Of a DNA stretch of 64,000 bases, positions 11,033 through 19,750 are shown piece by piece. Under the pieces are notes generated by a model. That model had not been told where the DNA came from. It saw only the letters and a program-made list of their open reading frames with translations, and searched no databases. A program made the translations under genes and the position numbers. Within the stretch, counting starts at the first letter, position 1; every line of letters starts with the position of its first letter. The stretch is from JAWLGZ01 sp041690635 (lineage in GTDB: Bacteria > Pseudomonadota > Gammaproteobacteria > Thiohalomonadales > Thiohalomonadaceae): contig JAWLGZ010000006.1 in NCBI GenBank assembly GCA_041690635.1, positions 62,001-126,000 on the forward strand, given 5' to 3'.

Positions 11033-12135
11033 ACGAGCCTGCCGTCGATCGTAGCCCGAGCACACCCGCGGTCATCGAGGGTGTTGCACCCGCCCGTCCG
11101 GCGGAGCCCCCCCGCATTGCGCTGGGGCCGTATGGCCGCGCCTGGCGACGCTTCCGCTCCAACCGGCGCGGTTACTACAGTCTCTGGATCTTCACCATCC
11201 TGTTCACATTGAGCCTGTTCGCCGAGGTGCTCTCGAACGACAAGCCGCTGCTGATCCACTACCAGGGTGAGTACCACTTCCCGCTGTTCAAGGCCTATCC
11301 GGAGACCGCCTTCGGCGGCGATTTCGACACCGAGGCGGATTACCTGGACCCGTTCGTCCGCGAGAAGATCACGGCGGGCGAGAACTGGGCGATCTATCCA
11401 CCGAACGTCTACAGCTATGGCACCATCAACTACTTCGCCGATCACCCCAACCCGGCCCCCCCGTCCGGCGAGAACCTGCTGGGGACCGACGACCGCGGCC
11501 GGGACGTGCTGGCGCGGCTTATCTACGGCTTCCGCATCTCGGTTATCTTCGCCATCGGACTGACCATCGTCGGCACCCTGATCGGCATGCTGGCCGGGGC
11601 GATTCAGGGCTACTTCGGCGGCCGGGTGGACCTCTTCGCCCAGCGCTTCATTGAGGTGTGGGGCTCGATGCCGGAGCTTTACCTGCTCATCATCTTCGCC
11701 TCCATATTCCAGCCCAGCCTGCTGCTGCTGCTGGTCCTGCTGTCGCTGTTCGGCTGGATGGGACTGGCCGACTACGTGCGCGCCGAGTTCCTGCGCGGAC
11801 GCAACATGGACTACGTGCGTGCGGCGCGGGCGATGGGGCTCTCCAACGGCGCCATCATGGCGCGCCACCTGATGCCGAATGCCATGACCCCGGTCATCAC
11901 CTTCCTGCCGTTCCGCATCAGTGGCGCCATCCTGGCGCTCACCAGCCTCGACTTCCTCGGCCTCGGCGTACCGCCCACCACCCCGAGCCTCGGCGAGCTG
12001 TTGGCGCAGGGGAAGGACAACATCGAGGCGTGGTGGCTCTCCATCACCACCTTCGGCGTGCTGGTCGGCACCCTCGTGCTGCTCATCTTCATCGGCGAGG
12101 CGCTCCGCGAGGCGCTCGACGCGCGGAAGGGATAA
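11029..12135 (+). CDS. yejE: Peptide ABC transporter permease YejE
   Basis: The second permease of the Yej importer. The 368-residue protein has a hydrophilic N-terminus, a first membrane helix near residues 45-63, a long periplasmic section with the LLGTDDRGRDVLARL signature near 155, and a helical core with the EAA loop YVRAARAMGLSNGAIMARHLMPNA. In standard yej operons yejF would follow directly; here about 490 bases carrying a GxxExxY gene lie between. Confidence 0.93.
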   Translation: MNEPAVDRSPSTPAVIEGVAPARPAEPPRIALGPYGRAWRRFRSNRRGYYSLWIFTILFTLSLFAEVLSNDKPLLIHYQGEYHFPLFKAYPETAFGGDFDTEADYLDPFVREKITAGENWAIYPPNVYSYGTINYFADHPNPAPPSGENLLGTDDRGRDVLARLIYGFRISVIFAIGLTIVGTLIGMLAGAIQGYFGGRVDLFAQRFIEVWGSMPELYLLIIFASIFQPSLLLLLVLLSLFGWMGLADYVRAEFLRGRNMDYVRAARAMGLSNGAIMARHLMPNAMTPVITFLPFRISGAILALTSLDFLGLGVPPTTPSLGELLAQGKDNIEAWWLSITTFGVLVGTLVLLIFIGEALREALDARKG

Positions 12136-12144
12136 ATGCGGATT

Positions 12145-12173
12145 ACCGCAGAGGACGCAGAGGTCGCAGAGGG
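12145..12173. repeat. Left arm of inverted repeat flanking the GxxExxY gene
   Basis: ACCGCAGAGG, ACGCAGAGG and TCGCAGAGG form three short tandem units. As a whole the arm is the reverse complement of 12591-12618 with only two mismatches over the 26 bases from ACCGC to CAGAG. The tail GGGAGG serves as ribosome-binding site for the enclosed gene. Confidence 0.85.
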
Positions 12174-12181
12174 AGGTTGTG

Positions 12182-12634
12182 ATGAGGGCGATGGTTGATG
12201 AGGAGGTGAACCGGATTTCCGGGCAGGTCGTGGATGCCGCCCTCAAGATTCACTCCACGCTGGGGCCTGGATTGTTGGAAAGCGCCTATGAAACCTGCCT
12301 CGAATATGAGATGAGCCAGCGCGGATTTGGCGTGCGAAGGCAAGTTGCTCTTCCAGTGATTTACGAAGGAATCAAGCTGGAGGCGGGGTATCGGATCGAT
12401 TTGCTGATTGAAGGAAAAGTGATTGTGGAGCTCAAGTCGGTGGAGAAGTTGATGCCCGTACACGAAGCCCAATTGCTGTCCTATCTGCGTCTGAGCGGCT
12501 GTGAGATTGGTTTGTTGCTGAATTTCAACGTTGATCGACTGAAAAGCGGCATCCGCCGACTCGTTTACGCCAGACGCACTCATCTCCAACACTCTGCGTC
12601 CTCTGCGACCTCTGCGGTGAAAACAGATGTCTGA
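12182..12634 (+). CDS. GxxExxY family protein (PD-(D/E)XK-like), inserted in the yej operon
   Basis: A 150-residue protein carrying the family-defining G-x2-E-x2-Y motif (Gly30, Glu33, Tyr36) and a PD-(D/E)XK-like core (Asp73 in YRIDLL, then Glu83-x-Lys85 in VELKSV). The family is widespread but its function is not established; a nuclease fold is a family prediction. The ATG at 12182 follows a GGGAGG site by 5 bases. The gene is enclosed by a pair of GCAGAGG-rich inverted repeats and overlaps the start of yejF by 8 bases. The otherwise tight yejABEF spacing suggests recent insertion. It may now be transcribed with the operon. Confidence 0.85.
   Translation: MRAMVDEEVNRISGQVVDAALKIHSTLGPGLLESAYETCLEYEMSQRGFGVRRQVALPVIYEGIKLEAGYRIDLLIEGKVIVELKSVEKLMPVHEAQLLSYLRLSGCEIGLLLNFNVDRLKSGIRRLVYARRTHLQHSASSATSAVKTDV
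12591..12618. repeat. Right arm of inverted repeat flanking the GxxExxY gene
   Basis: ACTCTGCGTCC, TCTGCGACC and TCTGCGGT form the complement of the arm at 12145-12173. It lies inside the 3' end of the GxxExxY reading frame and 8 bases before the yejF start codon, so it now forms the yejF translation-initiation region. Confidence 0.85.
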
Positions 12635-14243
12635 ACTGCTGCACATCGACGGGCTGTCGGTCGCCTTCGGACGTAAGGGGGAGGCACGTACGCGCGTGGT
12701 GGACGAAGTGAGCTTCACCATCGCCCGTGGCGAGCGGTATGCGCTGGTGGGGGAGTCCGGCTCCGGGAAGTCGGTGACGGCGCTCTCGGTGCTGCGTCTG
12801 CACGACCCGGATCAGACCGAATACGGTGGGCGCATCCTGTTCGAGGGGCGCGACCTGCTACAGGCCAAGGAGGGGGAGCTGCGGCGTGTGCGTGGGCGCG
12901 ACGTGGCGATGATCTTCCAGGAGCCGATGACCTCGCTCAATCCGGTCTACCCCATCGGCGATCAGTTGATCGAACCGTTGCTGCTGCACGAGAACCTGGA
13001 CCGTGCCGCTGCCCGGCGGCGGGCCATCGAACTGCTGGATCGGGTCGGCATTCCGGAACCGCACAAGCGCCTGGACGCCTTTCCCCACATGCTTTCCGGC
13101 GGGCAGCGCCAGCGGGTGATGATCGCCATGGCACTCGCCTGCAATCCCAAGCTGCTGATCGCCGACGAACCCACCACCGCCCTCGACGTCACCATCCAGC
13201 TACAGATACTCAAGCTGCTGGAGGCGCTGCAGGCGGAGTTCCACATGGCGGTGCTGCTCATCACCCACGACCTCAACATGGTGCGCTCCTTCGCCCACCG
13301 CATCGGGGTGATGCAGAACGGGAAATTGGTGGAACAGAACACGGTGGAGGCGCTGTTCCGCGAGCCGCATCACCCCTACACGAAGCACCTGCTGGCGAGC
13401 GAACCGGAGCCGCTGATCGGCGAAGGGGAGGCGGACCGGCTGCGGGGCAGCACCCCGGTGATGGCAGGGCGCAACATCCGCTGCCATTTCCCCATCAAGG
13501 CCGGCTTCTTCCGCCGCAAGGTGGGCGAGGTGCGGGCGGTGGACGAAGTGGATCTCACCCTGCGTCCCGGCGAGACAGTCGGCATCGTCGGCGAGTCCGG
13601 TTCCGGCAAGTCGACCCTTGGCATGTGCCTGCTCAGGCTGCAGGGGTGTGAAGGGGAGATCGACTTCAACGAGCTCCGGCTCGACACGCTGGCCGAACGC
13701 AATCTCAGGCCGATGCGCCGTCACTTCCAGGTGGTATTCCAGGACCCGTATTCGTCACTCTCGCCGCGCATGAGCATCGAGCAGATCGTGGGGGAGGGGC
13801 TCAAGCTCCACTTCCCCGAGCTCTCGCGCGAGCAGCGCCGCGCCCGCATCATCTCGGTACTGGAGGAGGTGGGGCTGAACGAGTCGATGCTGAACCGCTA
13901 TCCGCACGAGTTCTCGGGGGGGCAGCGCCAGCGTATCGCCATCGCACGGGCGGTGGTGCTGGAGCCGAAGGTGCTGCTGCTGGACGAACCGACCAGCGCA
14001 CTTGATGTCTCGGTGCAGAAACAGGTACTGGCGCTCCTGCGCGATCTGCAGAAGCGGCACGCGATGAGCTACCTGTTCATCTCCCACGACCTGAAGGTGA
14101 TCCGGGCCATCGCACACCGGGTGATGGTGATGCGGGACGGGAAGGTGGTCGAGACTGGAGAGACCGAGGCGATCTTCACCCGCCCGAAGGACTCGTACAC
14201 CCGGCTGTTGTTGAACGCCTCCCTGTTCCGCGAAGCCGGTTAG
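12627..14243 (+). CDS. yejF: Peptide ABC transporter ATPase YejF (two nucleotide-binding domains)
   Basis: The energising subunit of the Yej importer, with two fused ABC cassettes in 538 residues. The first has Walker A GESGSGKS near 39-46 and signature LSGGQRQR near 156. The second has Walker A GESGSGKST near 322-330 and signature FSGGQRQR near 430, with the LLLDEPTSALDVS Walker B. An oligopeptide-transporter C-terminal extension follows each cassette. The start lies just after the right inverted repeat of the inserted gene, and only a weak GGTGA resembles a ribosome-binding site. Confidence 0.94.
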   Translation: MSELLHIDGLSVAFGRKGEARTRVVDEVSFTIARGERYALVGESGSGKSVTALSVLRLHDPDQTEYGGRILFEGRDLLQAKEGELRRVRGRDVAMIFQEPMTSLNPVYPIGDQLIEPLLLHENLDRAAARRRAIELLDRVGIPEPHKRLDAFPHMLSGGQRQRVMIAMALACNPKLLIADEPTTALDVTIQLQILKLLEALQAEFHMAVLLITHDLNMVRSFAHRIGVMQNGKLVEQNTVEALFREPHHPYTKHLLASEPEPLIGEGEADRLRGSTPVMAGRNIRCHFPIKAGFFRRKVGEVRAVDEVDLTLRPGETVGIVGESGSGKSTLGMCLLRLQGCEGEIDFNELRLDTLAERNLRPMRRHFQVVFQDPYSSLSPRMSIEQIVGEGLKLHFPELSREQRRARIISVLEEVGLNESMLNRYPHEFSGGQRQRIAIARAVVLEPKVLLLDEPTSALDVSVQKQVLALLRDLQKRHAMSYLFISHDLKVIRAIAHRVMVMRDGKVVETGETEAIFTRPKDSYTRLLLNASLFREAG

Positions 14244-14351
14244 TACCACAGCGGCACGGAGGCGCAGCTCCCGTGGGGCGCAATCCTGTTGCGCCGCACG
14301 GTGCCGGAATCGAACCTCCGCGTGTCGATTCAGGCCGAACGGCACGCCCTG

Positions 14352-16016
14352 TCAGATATTCCCCGACTGGCTGGTCACGTCCACGTAGAGGGTCAGGCGC
14401 TGACCCGGGTGGATGTGCTTGCCCAGTTTGTTCCACTGTTTCAGGTCGTCCACGCTCACACGGAAGCGCTGGGAGATCCGGGCCAGCGAATCCCCCTGCC
14501 GGACCGTGTAGGCGATACGCTGGCGCAGGGATTTCTCATGGGGGTGGCTGAACGAAACCGGCGTCAGACCACCGGCTGCGGCCGTGGTCGGCTTACCGCT
14601 CCAGATGACCAGCTTGCGGCCCGGGCGGAGGGTGTCCCGCGGTGCCATGGAGTTCCAGCTGGCCAGCTCCCGCACGCCGACACCGTGCAGCCGTGCGATA
14701 TCCCACAACGTGTCGCCGCGTTTCACGGTGTACTCGAGCCGCTTGCCCTTGCGTGATTTCTCCTGCGTGGCGACCCGACGCTGGTCGGCGCTCAGGGTGT
14801 AATCGGCCAGTTCGGTGCGGGCGACCGGAATCAGCAGCGTGTCGCCGGCGCGGATCAGGTTGCCGCGGATACCGTTCACCTTCTTCACCAAGGCGACGCT
14901 GGTACGGTAGCGCTCGGCGATGAGTCCCAGGCTCTCGCCGCTCCGGATGGTGTGGCGGTTCCAGCTCACCCGTTTTTCGGGCGGGTGTTCCGCCAGGCGG
15001 GCCTGGAGAAGCGGGGCTTTCTCGAGCGGAATCAGCAGCTGATGAGGACCGTCCGGATCGGTCGCCCAGCGATTGAAGCCGGGGTTGTATCGATAGAGAT
15101 CATCCACCTTCAGTTCGGCGAGTTCGGCCGCCAGGCTGAGATCGATCTGGGAGCCGGTGGCGACCAGCGTCATCCTCGGCTCATTGGCGATAGGTTTAAG
15201 CGTCAGGCCAAAGCTGCCCGGATTGGCGACCACATCGGAGACGGCGAGCAGCCGCGGTACGTAACCCCGTGTCTCACGCGGCAGGGCCAGATGCCAGAAG
15301 TCGGTCGGCCGGCCACGTTTGCGGTTGTTCCGGATCGCGCGCTGAACCGTTCCCTCGCCGGAGTTGTAGGCGGCGAGGGCGAGCAGCCAGTCGCCGTCGA
15401 ACAGGCCGTGCAGGTATTCCAGATAGTCGAGTGCGGCGCGCGTGGACTCCACCACGTCGCGGCGGCCGTCGTACCACCAGGACTGCCGCAGTCCGTAGCG
15501 CCGCCCGGTGCCGGGAATGAACTGCCACAGCCCGGCTGCCCGGCCATGGGAATAGGCGAAAGGCTGAAACGCGCTCTCCACCACCGGCAGCAGCGCCAGC
15601 TCGGTGGGAAGGCCACGCTCTTCCACCGCCTCGACGATCAGGTGCAGGTAGGGTTCCGCCCGATCCGCCACCCGATCCAGATAGTTCTGATGCCGGGCAA
15701 ACCAGCTTCTCTCCTGCTCGACCACCGCGTGGTCCCGATCGGTCAGCTGCATGCCGCCGCGAATCCGCTCCCACAGGTCGGCCGGCGGCAGAGGTGCGGT
15801 GGATTCCGCCGACTCAACTTCCACCTCGGGCTCCGGCGCCGGTTCGGATACCGCCACCTGCAGCGGAGTCGGTGCGTTGGATGTGGCGATCTGTGGCTCG
15901 GCCGGGATCTCTGCCTCGGGCCGGGCCTGCTGCTGGAGCACACAGCCGGTCAGCATGGAGAACAGGAGCCCAAAAGCGAGGGCACGGAGAGGGGACTGGA
16001 TTCTTGGTATCGACAT
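14352..16016 (-). CDS. mltD: Membrane-bound lytic murein transglycosylase D (LysM-containing lipoprotein)
   Basis: An enzyme that cleaves peptidoglycan glycan strands with formation of 1,6-anhydro ends, acting at the outer membrane. The 554-residue protein has a lipoprotein signal (MLTGC, lipid Cys25), a Pro/Glu-rich linker, an SLT domain (about 120-240) with the catalytic glutamate in the PVVESAFQPF segment (Glu147), and three LysM domains at about 360-400, 430-475 and 507-550 (RSGESL, KRGDTL, RQGDSL). It lies next to gloB, the conserved gammaproteobacterial neighbourhood. Confidence 0.93.
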   Translation of the reverse strand: MSIPRIQSPLRALAFGLLFSMLTGCVLQQQARPEAEIPAEPQIATSNAPTPLQVAVSEPAPEPEVEVESAESTAPLPPADLWERIRGGMQLTDRDHAVVEQERSWFARHQNYLDRVADRAEPYLHLIVEAVEERGLPTELALLPVVESAFQPFAYSHGRAAGLWQFIPGTGRRYGLRQSWWYDGRRDVVESTRAALDYLEYLHGLFDGDWLLALAAYNSGEGTVQRAIRNNRKRGRPTDFWHLALPRETRGYVPRLLAVSDVVANPGSFGLTLKPIANEPRMTLVATGSQIDLSLAAELAELKVDDLYRYNPGFNRWATDPDGPHQLLIPLEKAPLLQARLAEHPPEKRVSWNRHTIRSGESLGLIAERYRTSVALVKKVNGIRGNLIRAGDTLLIPVARTELADYTLSADQRRVATQEKSRKGKRLEYTVKRGDTLWDIARLHGVGVRELASWNSMAPRDTLRPGRKLVIWSGKPTTAAAGGLTPVSFSHPHEKSLRQRIAYTVRQGDSLARISQRFRVSVDDLKQWNKLGKHIHPGQRLTLYVDVTSQSGNI

Positions 16017-16129
16017 GGGGCGCCATCTTATGGGGGCGGCCCCGTCGGTTCAACCGGCTAAATCACGAAAACCGATGCGTGGTATGGCTCAGACAGCCCG
16101 GACCGTATAGATCCAGAGGGCTTGAATTC

Positions 16130-16146
16130 CCACCCCAAAGGGGTGG
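16130..16146 (-). terminator. Short hairpin between gloB and mltD
   Basis: CCACCCC / GGGGTGG with an AAA loop, 31 bases after the gloB stop (minus strand). There is no T-run, so a role as terminator or attenuator is only suggested. Confidence 0.35.
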
Positions 16147-16176
16147 CCTCTTCGGTATTTCCCCGACCTCTGGTGA

Positions 16177-16950
16177 TCAGTCCAGTGCATCCTTCCAGGC
16201 ACGGACGGTGGCGAACACCTCGGCCGGTTCCGGAAGCGGGCGGCCGGCGTACCCGGCGGCGGCGCGGGCCAGGGCGGGCACGGAACTGCGCAGAAAGGGG
16301 TTGGTGCGCTTCTCCAGCCCCAACAGGGAAGGTACCGTGGGTTTACCCGCCGCCCGCAGGCGCTCTGCCTCCCGTTGCCGGTCGCGGATATCCGGGTTGT
16401 CCGGTTCGGCGACCCGCGCGAAGCCCAGGTTGGCCAGGGTGTATTCGTGGGCACAGTAGACCAGGGTCTCGTCCGGCAGCTCGGCCAGGCGGCTCAGGGA
16501 GCGATACATCTGCTCCGCCGTACCCTCGAACAGCCGCCCGCAGCCGGCGGTGAAGAGCGTATCGCCGCAGAACAGCACACCGTGTCCCGTATAACAGACA
16601 TGGCCGCGGGTGTGGCCGGGGGTCTCCAGGACCTGAAAGGTGAGGCTGCTCTCGGGGAGCGTCACCGTCTCACCGTCACCCACCCGGTGGGTCACCCCGG
16701 CGATAGATTCCCCCTGCGGGCCGAAAACCGGTAGGGTGTAGCGGGAGAGCAGTTCGCGAATGCCGCCGGTGTGGTCACCGTGATGGTGGGTGATGAGGAT
16801 GGCCTCCGGCCGGAGCCTCGTCTCATCGAGGAACTCCATCACCGGATCCGCATCACCCGGGTCGACGATGGCGACCGTATCGCCGGCGGGTCGGCCGGGC
16901 AGCCAGATATAATTGTCGTCGAATGCCGAAACGCCGTGTACGTCGATCAT
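16177..16950 (-). CDS. gloB: Hydroxyacylglutathione hydrolase (glyoxalase II)
   Basis: It hydrolyses S-lactoylglutathione to glutathione and D-lactate in methylglyoxal detoxification. The 257-residue metallo-beta-lactamase-fold protein has the metal-binding motif THHHGDH at 54-60, further metal ligands in the GHTRGH and CGDTLF segments, and a C-terminal helical glyoxalase-II domain (HEYTLANLGFA). It is divergent from the methyltransferase gene, as in many gammaproteobacteria. Confidence 0.95.
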   Translation of the reverse strand: MIDVHGVSAFDDNYIWLPGRPAGDTVAIVDPGDADPVMEFLDETRLRPEAILITHHHGDHTGGIRELLSRYTLPVFGPQGESIAGVTHRVGDGETVTLPESSLTFQVLETPGHTRGHVCYTGHGVLFCGDTLFTAGCGRLFEGTAEQMYRSLSRLAELPDETLVYCAHEYTLANLGFARVAEPDNPDIRDRQREAERLRAAGKPTVPSLLGLEKRTNPFLRSSVPALARAAAGYAGRPLPEPAEVFATVRAWKDALD

Positions 16951-17096
16951 CCGGTAATGGTGTCAGCGATGCACCGGCAGATCAACGGATCACAGTGAGG
17001 CGACAGGAGGGATGGACCGCGGATGGCGGAACACTCGACAGAAATCAGCGATACCACTGGATTACCCAACGTGACCTTTGGCGGAGTCCTGGCAAG

Positions 17097-17894
17097 GTGA
17101 GGCGTTTCCTGCGCGCATACAGCTGTGGCGACGAGGTGCTGGCCCGGGAACGGCTGCGCGCCTGGTACCGGACGGAACTCGGTCGACGGTTGCTGGCGGA
17201 TGAGCAAGTGGTGCTGGAGTCGGTGCTGCCGGGTCTGTTCGGCTACCACCTGCTCCAGGTGGGCGCGCCCTGGGAGGACGATCTTCTGAGCTCCTCCCGC
17301 ATCCGCCACCGGATGGTGGTGGAGGGCCTCACCAATGACAGCTCCGCACCCGGTACGTTTCGCGCCGACCCGTGGGCCCTGCCCATCGCGAGTGGCAGCC
17401 TGGATGTCCTCGTCCTGCCCCACACGCTGGAGTTCCAGCGCGACCCCCACCAGGTGCTGCGCGAGGCGGAACGGACGCTCATTCCTGAGGGGCACGTGGT
17501 CATCCTCTGCTTCAACCCCGGCAGCCTGTGGGGGCTGCGCCGTCTGTTCCGGGGCTGGCGCCATCCGCCGCCGTGGTGCGGTCATTTTTTGACGCTCACC
17601 CGGGTGAAGGACTGGCTCGCCCTGTTGGGCTTTGATACCGTACTCGCCCGCGGATACTTCTTCCGTCCGCCGATCCACCACCCCGGCGTGATGGAACGGC
17701 TCCAGTTTCTGGAAAATACCGGCCGGCGCTGGTGGCCCCTGCTCGGTGCCGGCTACCTGTGCGTGGCGAAAAAGCGCGTCGTTGCGATGACCCCGCTGCG
17801 CCCCCGTTGGCGTCGCCGCCTGGCCGGGCGGCTCGAACCCACACTAAACGGCCATGGCAGACGTCTGCATGAACGAACACGAGGAAGTCGTTGA
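17097..17894 (+). CDS. SAM-dependent methyltransferase, YafS-like
   Basis: A class-I methyltransferase of unknown substrate, about 265 residues from the GTG at 17097 (GGAG at 17083-17086 upstream). The Methyltransf_11 core is visible: ADPWALPIASGSLDVLVLPHTLEF is the post-I/II region near residues 92-115 and LIPEGHVVILCFNP the strand IV region. The frame remains open upstream to about 16923, but that part lacks a family-like N-terminus and is probably not translated. The gloB / methyltransferase / rnhA / dnaQ order is the one found around E. coli yafS. Its 3' end overlaps rnhA. Confidence 0.8.
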   Translation: MRRFLRAYSCGDEVLARERLRAWYRTELGRRLLADEQVVLESVLPGLFGYHLLQVGAPWEDDLLSSSRIRHRMVVEGLTNDSSAPGTFRADPWALPIASGSLDVLVLPHTLEFQRDPHQVLREAERTLIPEGHVVILCFNPGSLWGLRRLFRGWRHPPPWCGHFLTLTRVKDWLALLGFDTVLARGYFFRPPIHHPGVMERLQFLENTGRRWWPLLGAGYLCVAKKRVVAMTPLRPRWRRRLAGRLEPTLNGHGRRLHERTRGSR

Positions 17895-18315
17895 GATCTA
17901 TACCGACGGAGCCTGCCGGGGCAACCCGGGACCGGGCGGCTGGGGGGTTCTGCTCCGCTTCAAAGGAAAGGAAAGACAGCTCTGGGGCGGCGAACGCGAG
18001 ACCACCAACAACCGCATGGAGTTGATGGCCGCCATCCAGGGGCTGGAGACGCTGACCCGCCCCTGCCGGGTTCGACTGACCACCGACTCTCAGTATGTGA
18101 TGAAGGGGATCACCGAGTGGATGCCCAACTGGAAGCGGCGGAACTGGAAAACCGCCGGCAAGACGCCAGTAAAGAACGTCGACCTGTGGCAGCGCCTCGA
18201 CACAGCAGTCAACGGACACCAGGTCGACTGGCAGTGGGTGCGCGGCCACACCGGCCATCCTGAAAACGAACTCGCCGATCAGCTCGCCAACCGCGGAATC
18301 GACGAACTGAAGTAG
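17854..18315 (+). CDS. rnhA: Ribonuclease HI
   Basis: It degrades the RNA strand of RNA-DNA hybrids (R-loops, primers). In 153-residue numbering the four acidic active-site residues are Asp18 (IYTDGAC), Glu56 (NRMEL), Asp78 (TTDSQ) and Asp142 (NELADQ), with the catalytic histidine near 132 (RGHTGH). An internal ATG at 17869 could be the true start, giving a more typical 148 residues. The reading frame overlaps the preceding methyltransferase by 41 bases. dnaQ follows, a classical linkage. Confidence 0.95.
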   Translation: MADVCMNEHEEVVEIYTDGACRGNPGPGGWGVLLRFKGKERQLWGGERETTNNRMELMAAIQGLETLTRPCRVRLTTDSQYVMKGITEWMPNWKRRNWKTAGKTPVKNVDLWQRLDTAVNGHQVDWQWVRGHTGHPENELADQLANRGIDELK

Positions 18316-18380
18316 AATCCCGCCCGAGGGCGTGTGGAACACAGTGGAGCCCGCAGGCAGTACAGCGGCCGAATCAGCAG

Positions 18381-18406
18381 GTCCCTTCCCCTTCAAGGGG
18401 AGGGAC
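18381..18406. repeat. GC-rich hairpin between rnhA and dnaQ
   Basis: GTCCCTTCCCC and GGGGAGGGAC pair around a TTCAA loop, with one unpaired T. A further GGATGGGGAGGGG purine stretch follows. It resembles short dispersed intergenic repeats of many proteobacteria, but a copy number cannot be given from one window. Confidence 0.5.
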
Positions 18407-18492
18407 AGGATGGGGAGGGGTCATCAAGGATCAACAACAGTCGATTTCCATCCTGTTCCCCTTGACCCAGACAACAACCCAATAACCTAACC

Positions 18493-19218
18493 ATGCGCCA
18501 AATCATCCTCGATACCGAAACCACCGGCCTGGAACCTGCCGAACACCGCATCATCGAGATCGGTTGCGTGGAACTGGTCAGCCGCCGCCTGACCGGCAAC
18601 AGCCTCCACCTCTACATTCAGCCGGACCGCGACATCGACGAAGGCGCCATCGAAGTCCACGGCATCACCAGCGAATTCCTCGCCGACAAACCCCGGTTCG
18701 GGGACATCGTTGAAGAGCTGATGGCATTCCTCACCGGTGCCGAACTGGTGATCCACAACGCCCCGTTCGACGTCGGCTTCCTCAACCACGAACTCAAGCG
18801 CCTGGGTGCGGACTGGGGCCGCATCGCCGACCACTGCCGCGTGCTCGACACCCTGAAAATGGCGCGGGACATGCACCCGGGCCAGAAGAACAGCCTCGAC
18901 GCCCTCTGCAAGCGCTACGGTGTCGACAACTCCCGCCGGGAGCTGCACGGCGCACTGCTCGATGCGGAGATCCTGGCGGACGTCTATCTCGCCATGACCG
19001 GCGGGCAGACCGCCCTCTCGCTTGGCGGTGCCGCCGCGACGCCGGGTGCAGTGGTGGAAGAGGCGGTGCGCCGCCTCGACAGCAACCGCCGTGCGTTGCG
19101 GGTCATCCGTGCCACAGACGAAGAGCTCGCCGCCCACGACCAATGCCTCGACGCCATCGAAAAGGCGAGCGGCGGCAATTGCCTCTTTCGCACGCAGGCG
19201 ACACAGCCGGCAGAGTGA
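18493..19218 (+). CDS. dnaQ: DNA polymerase III epsilon subunit (3'-5' proofreading exonuclease)
   Basis: It proofreads replication errors within the polymerase III core. The 241-residue protein is a DEDDh exonuclease: Asp7 and Glu9 in LDTETTGLEP (Exo I), Asp93 in HNAPFDVGFL (Exo II), His152 and Asp157 in LHGALLDAEIL (Exo III). The C-terminal part that binds the alpha subunit is present (about 190-241). It is the last backbone gene before the cassette array. Confidence 0.96.
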   Translation: MRQIILDTETTGLEPAEHRIIEIGCVELVSRRLTGNSLHLYIQPDRDIDEGAIEVHGITSEFLADKPRFGDIVEELMAFLTGAELVIHNAPFDVGFLNHELKRLGADWGRIADHCRVLDTLKMARDMHPGQKNSLDALCKRYGVDNSRRELHGALLDAEILADVYLAMTGGQTALSLGGAAATPGAVVEEAVRRLDSNRRALRVIRATDEELAAHDQCLDAIEKASGGNCLFRTQATQPAE

Positions 19219-19750
19219 AACAGACCGAATCCCGCCAGCGCACGCGCACCAAACCGGGCGACCTGCACGCCCCAGCGAAAGCCTACCTCTGAAACCCGCT
19301 CCCTGATGCGGTCCGCTACTCCCTTCCCGCAGAGTTCACAATCCTGACACATTCACCTCAACCGGTTGACCCCGGTCGCCGTTCGCACGTTTAATCGGGG
19401 AAATCAGGTTGGACGAGCCGGCAGTGGAGCGCCGGAACGCTCAAGAGGGAGCGGCTCCATGCTGAGCGCAAATGCCGCGCCGCATATTTCCCGTGGTGAT
19501 CGCTAACTGCTTGAGAACAGGGGGAAACTGCTTATTTCCTGCGGGGTGCTATGCCGCCGATATTCAATTTCCGGTGCTATGCCGCCAACCAGCGGAATAA
19601 AACACCTAATGAATTTCGAGCAGTCACTCGTAACCGAGTGTTTGGAAGCGAAAACTGTTCCAGTTTCCGGCGTCGGTTGCCCGGATATTCCGCTATTGAT
19701 GTGTCTACTTGTAGTTAGATGCCGCTTGGCTACATGGAGGGGAGGACAAG
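19219..19750. other. Gene-free stretch between dnaQ and the cassette array
   Basis: I see no convincing gene here. It contains a 14-base direct repeat (GGTGCTATGCCGCC at 19545-19558 and 19573-19586) and, at 19714-19720, GTTAGAT, which fits the integron core site GTTRRRY. TTGTAGTTAGAT at 19709-19720 recurs at 21975-21986. Base composition drops from backbone levels along the stretch. The core site probably marks the left edge of the first cassette. An attI site cannot be proven without the integrase gene. Confidence 0.5.

Noticed and set aside
9680..12246. Two long minus-strand open frames opposite yejB/yejE
   Set aside because: High-GC shadow frames rich in His, Gln and Asp with no domain; yejA, yejB, yejE are certain on the plus strand.
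16923..17096. Upstream extension of the methyltransferase frame
   Set aside because: Overlaps the divergent gloB start, lacks a family-like N-terminus, and a GTG at 17097 with GGAG upstream gives a normal-length protein. A short frame at 17012-17103 after an AGGAGG could be a leader peptide but is unsupported.
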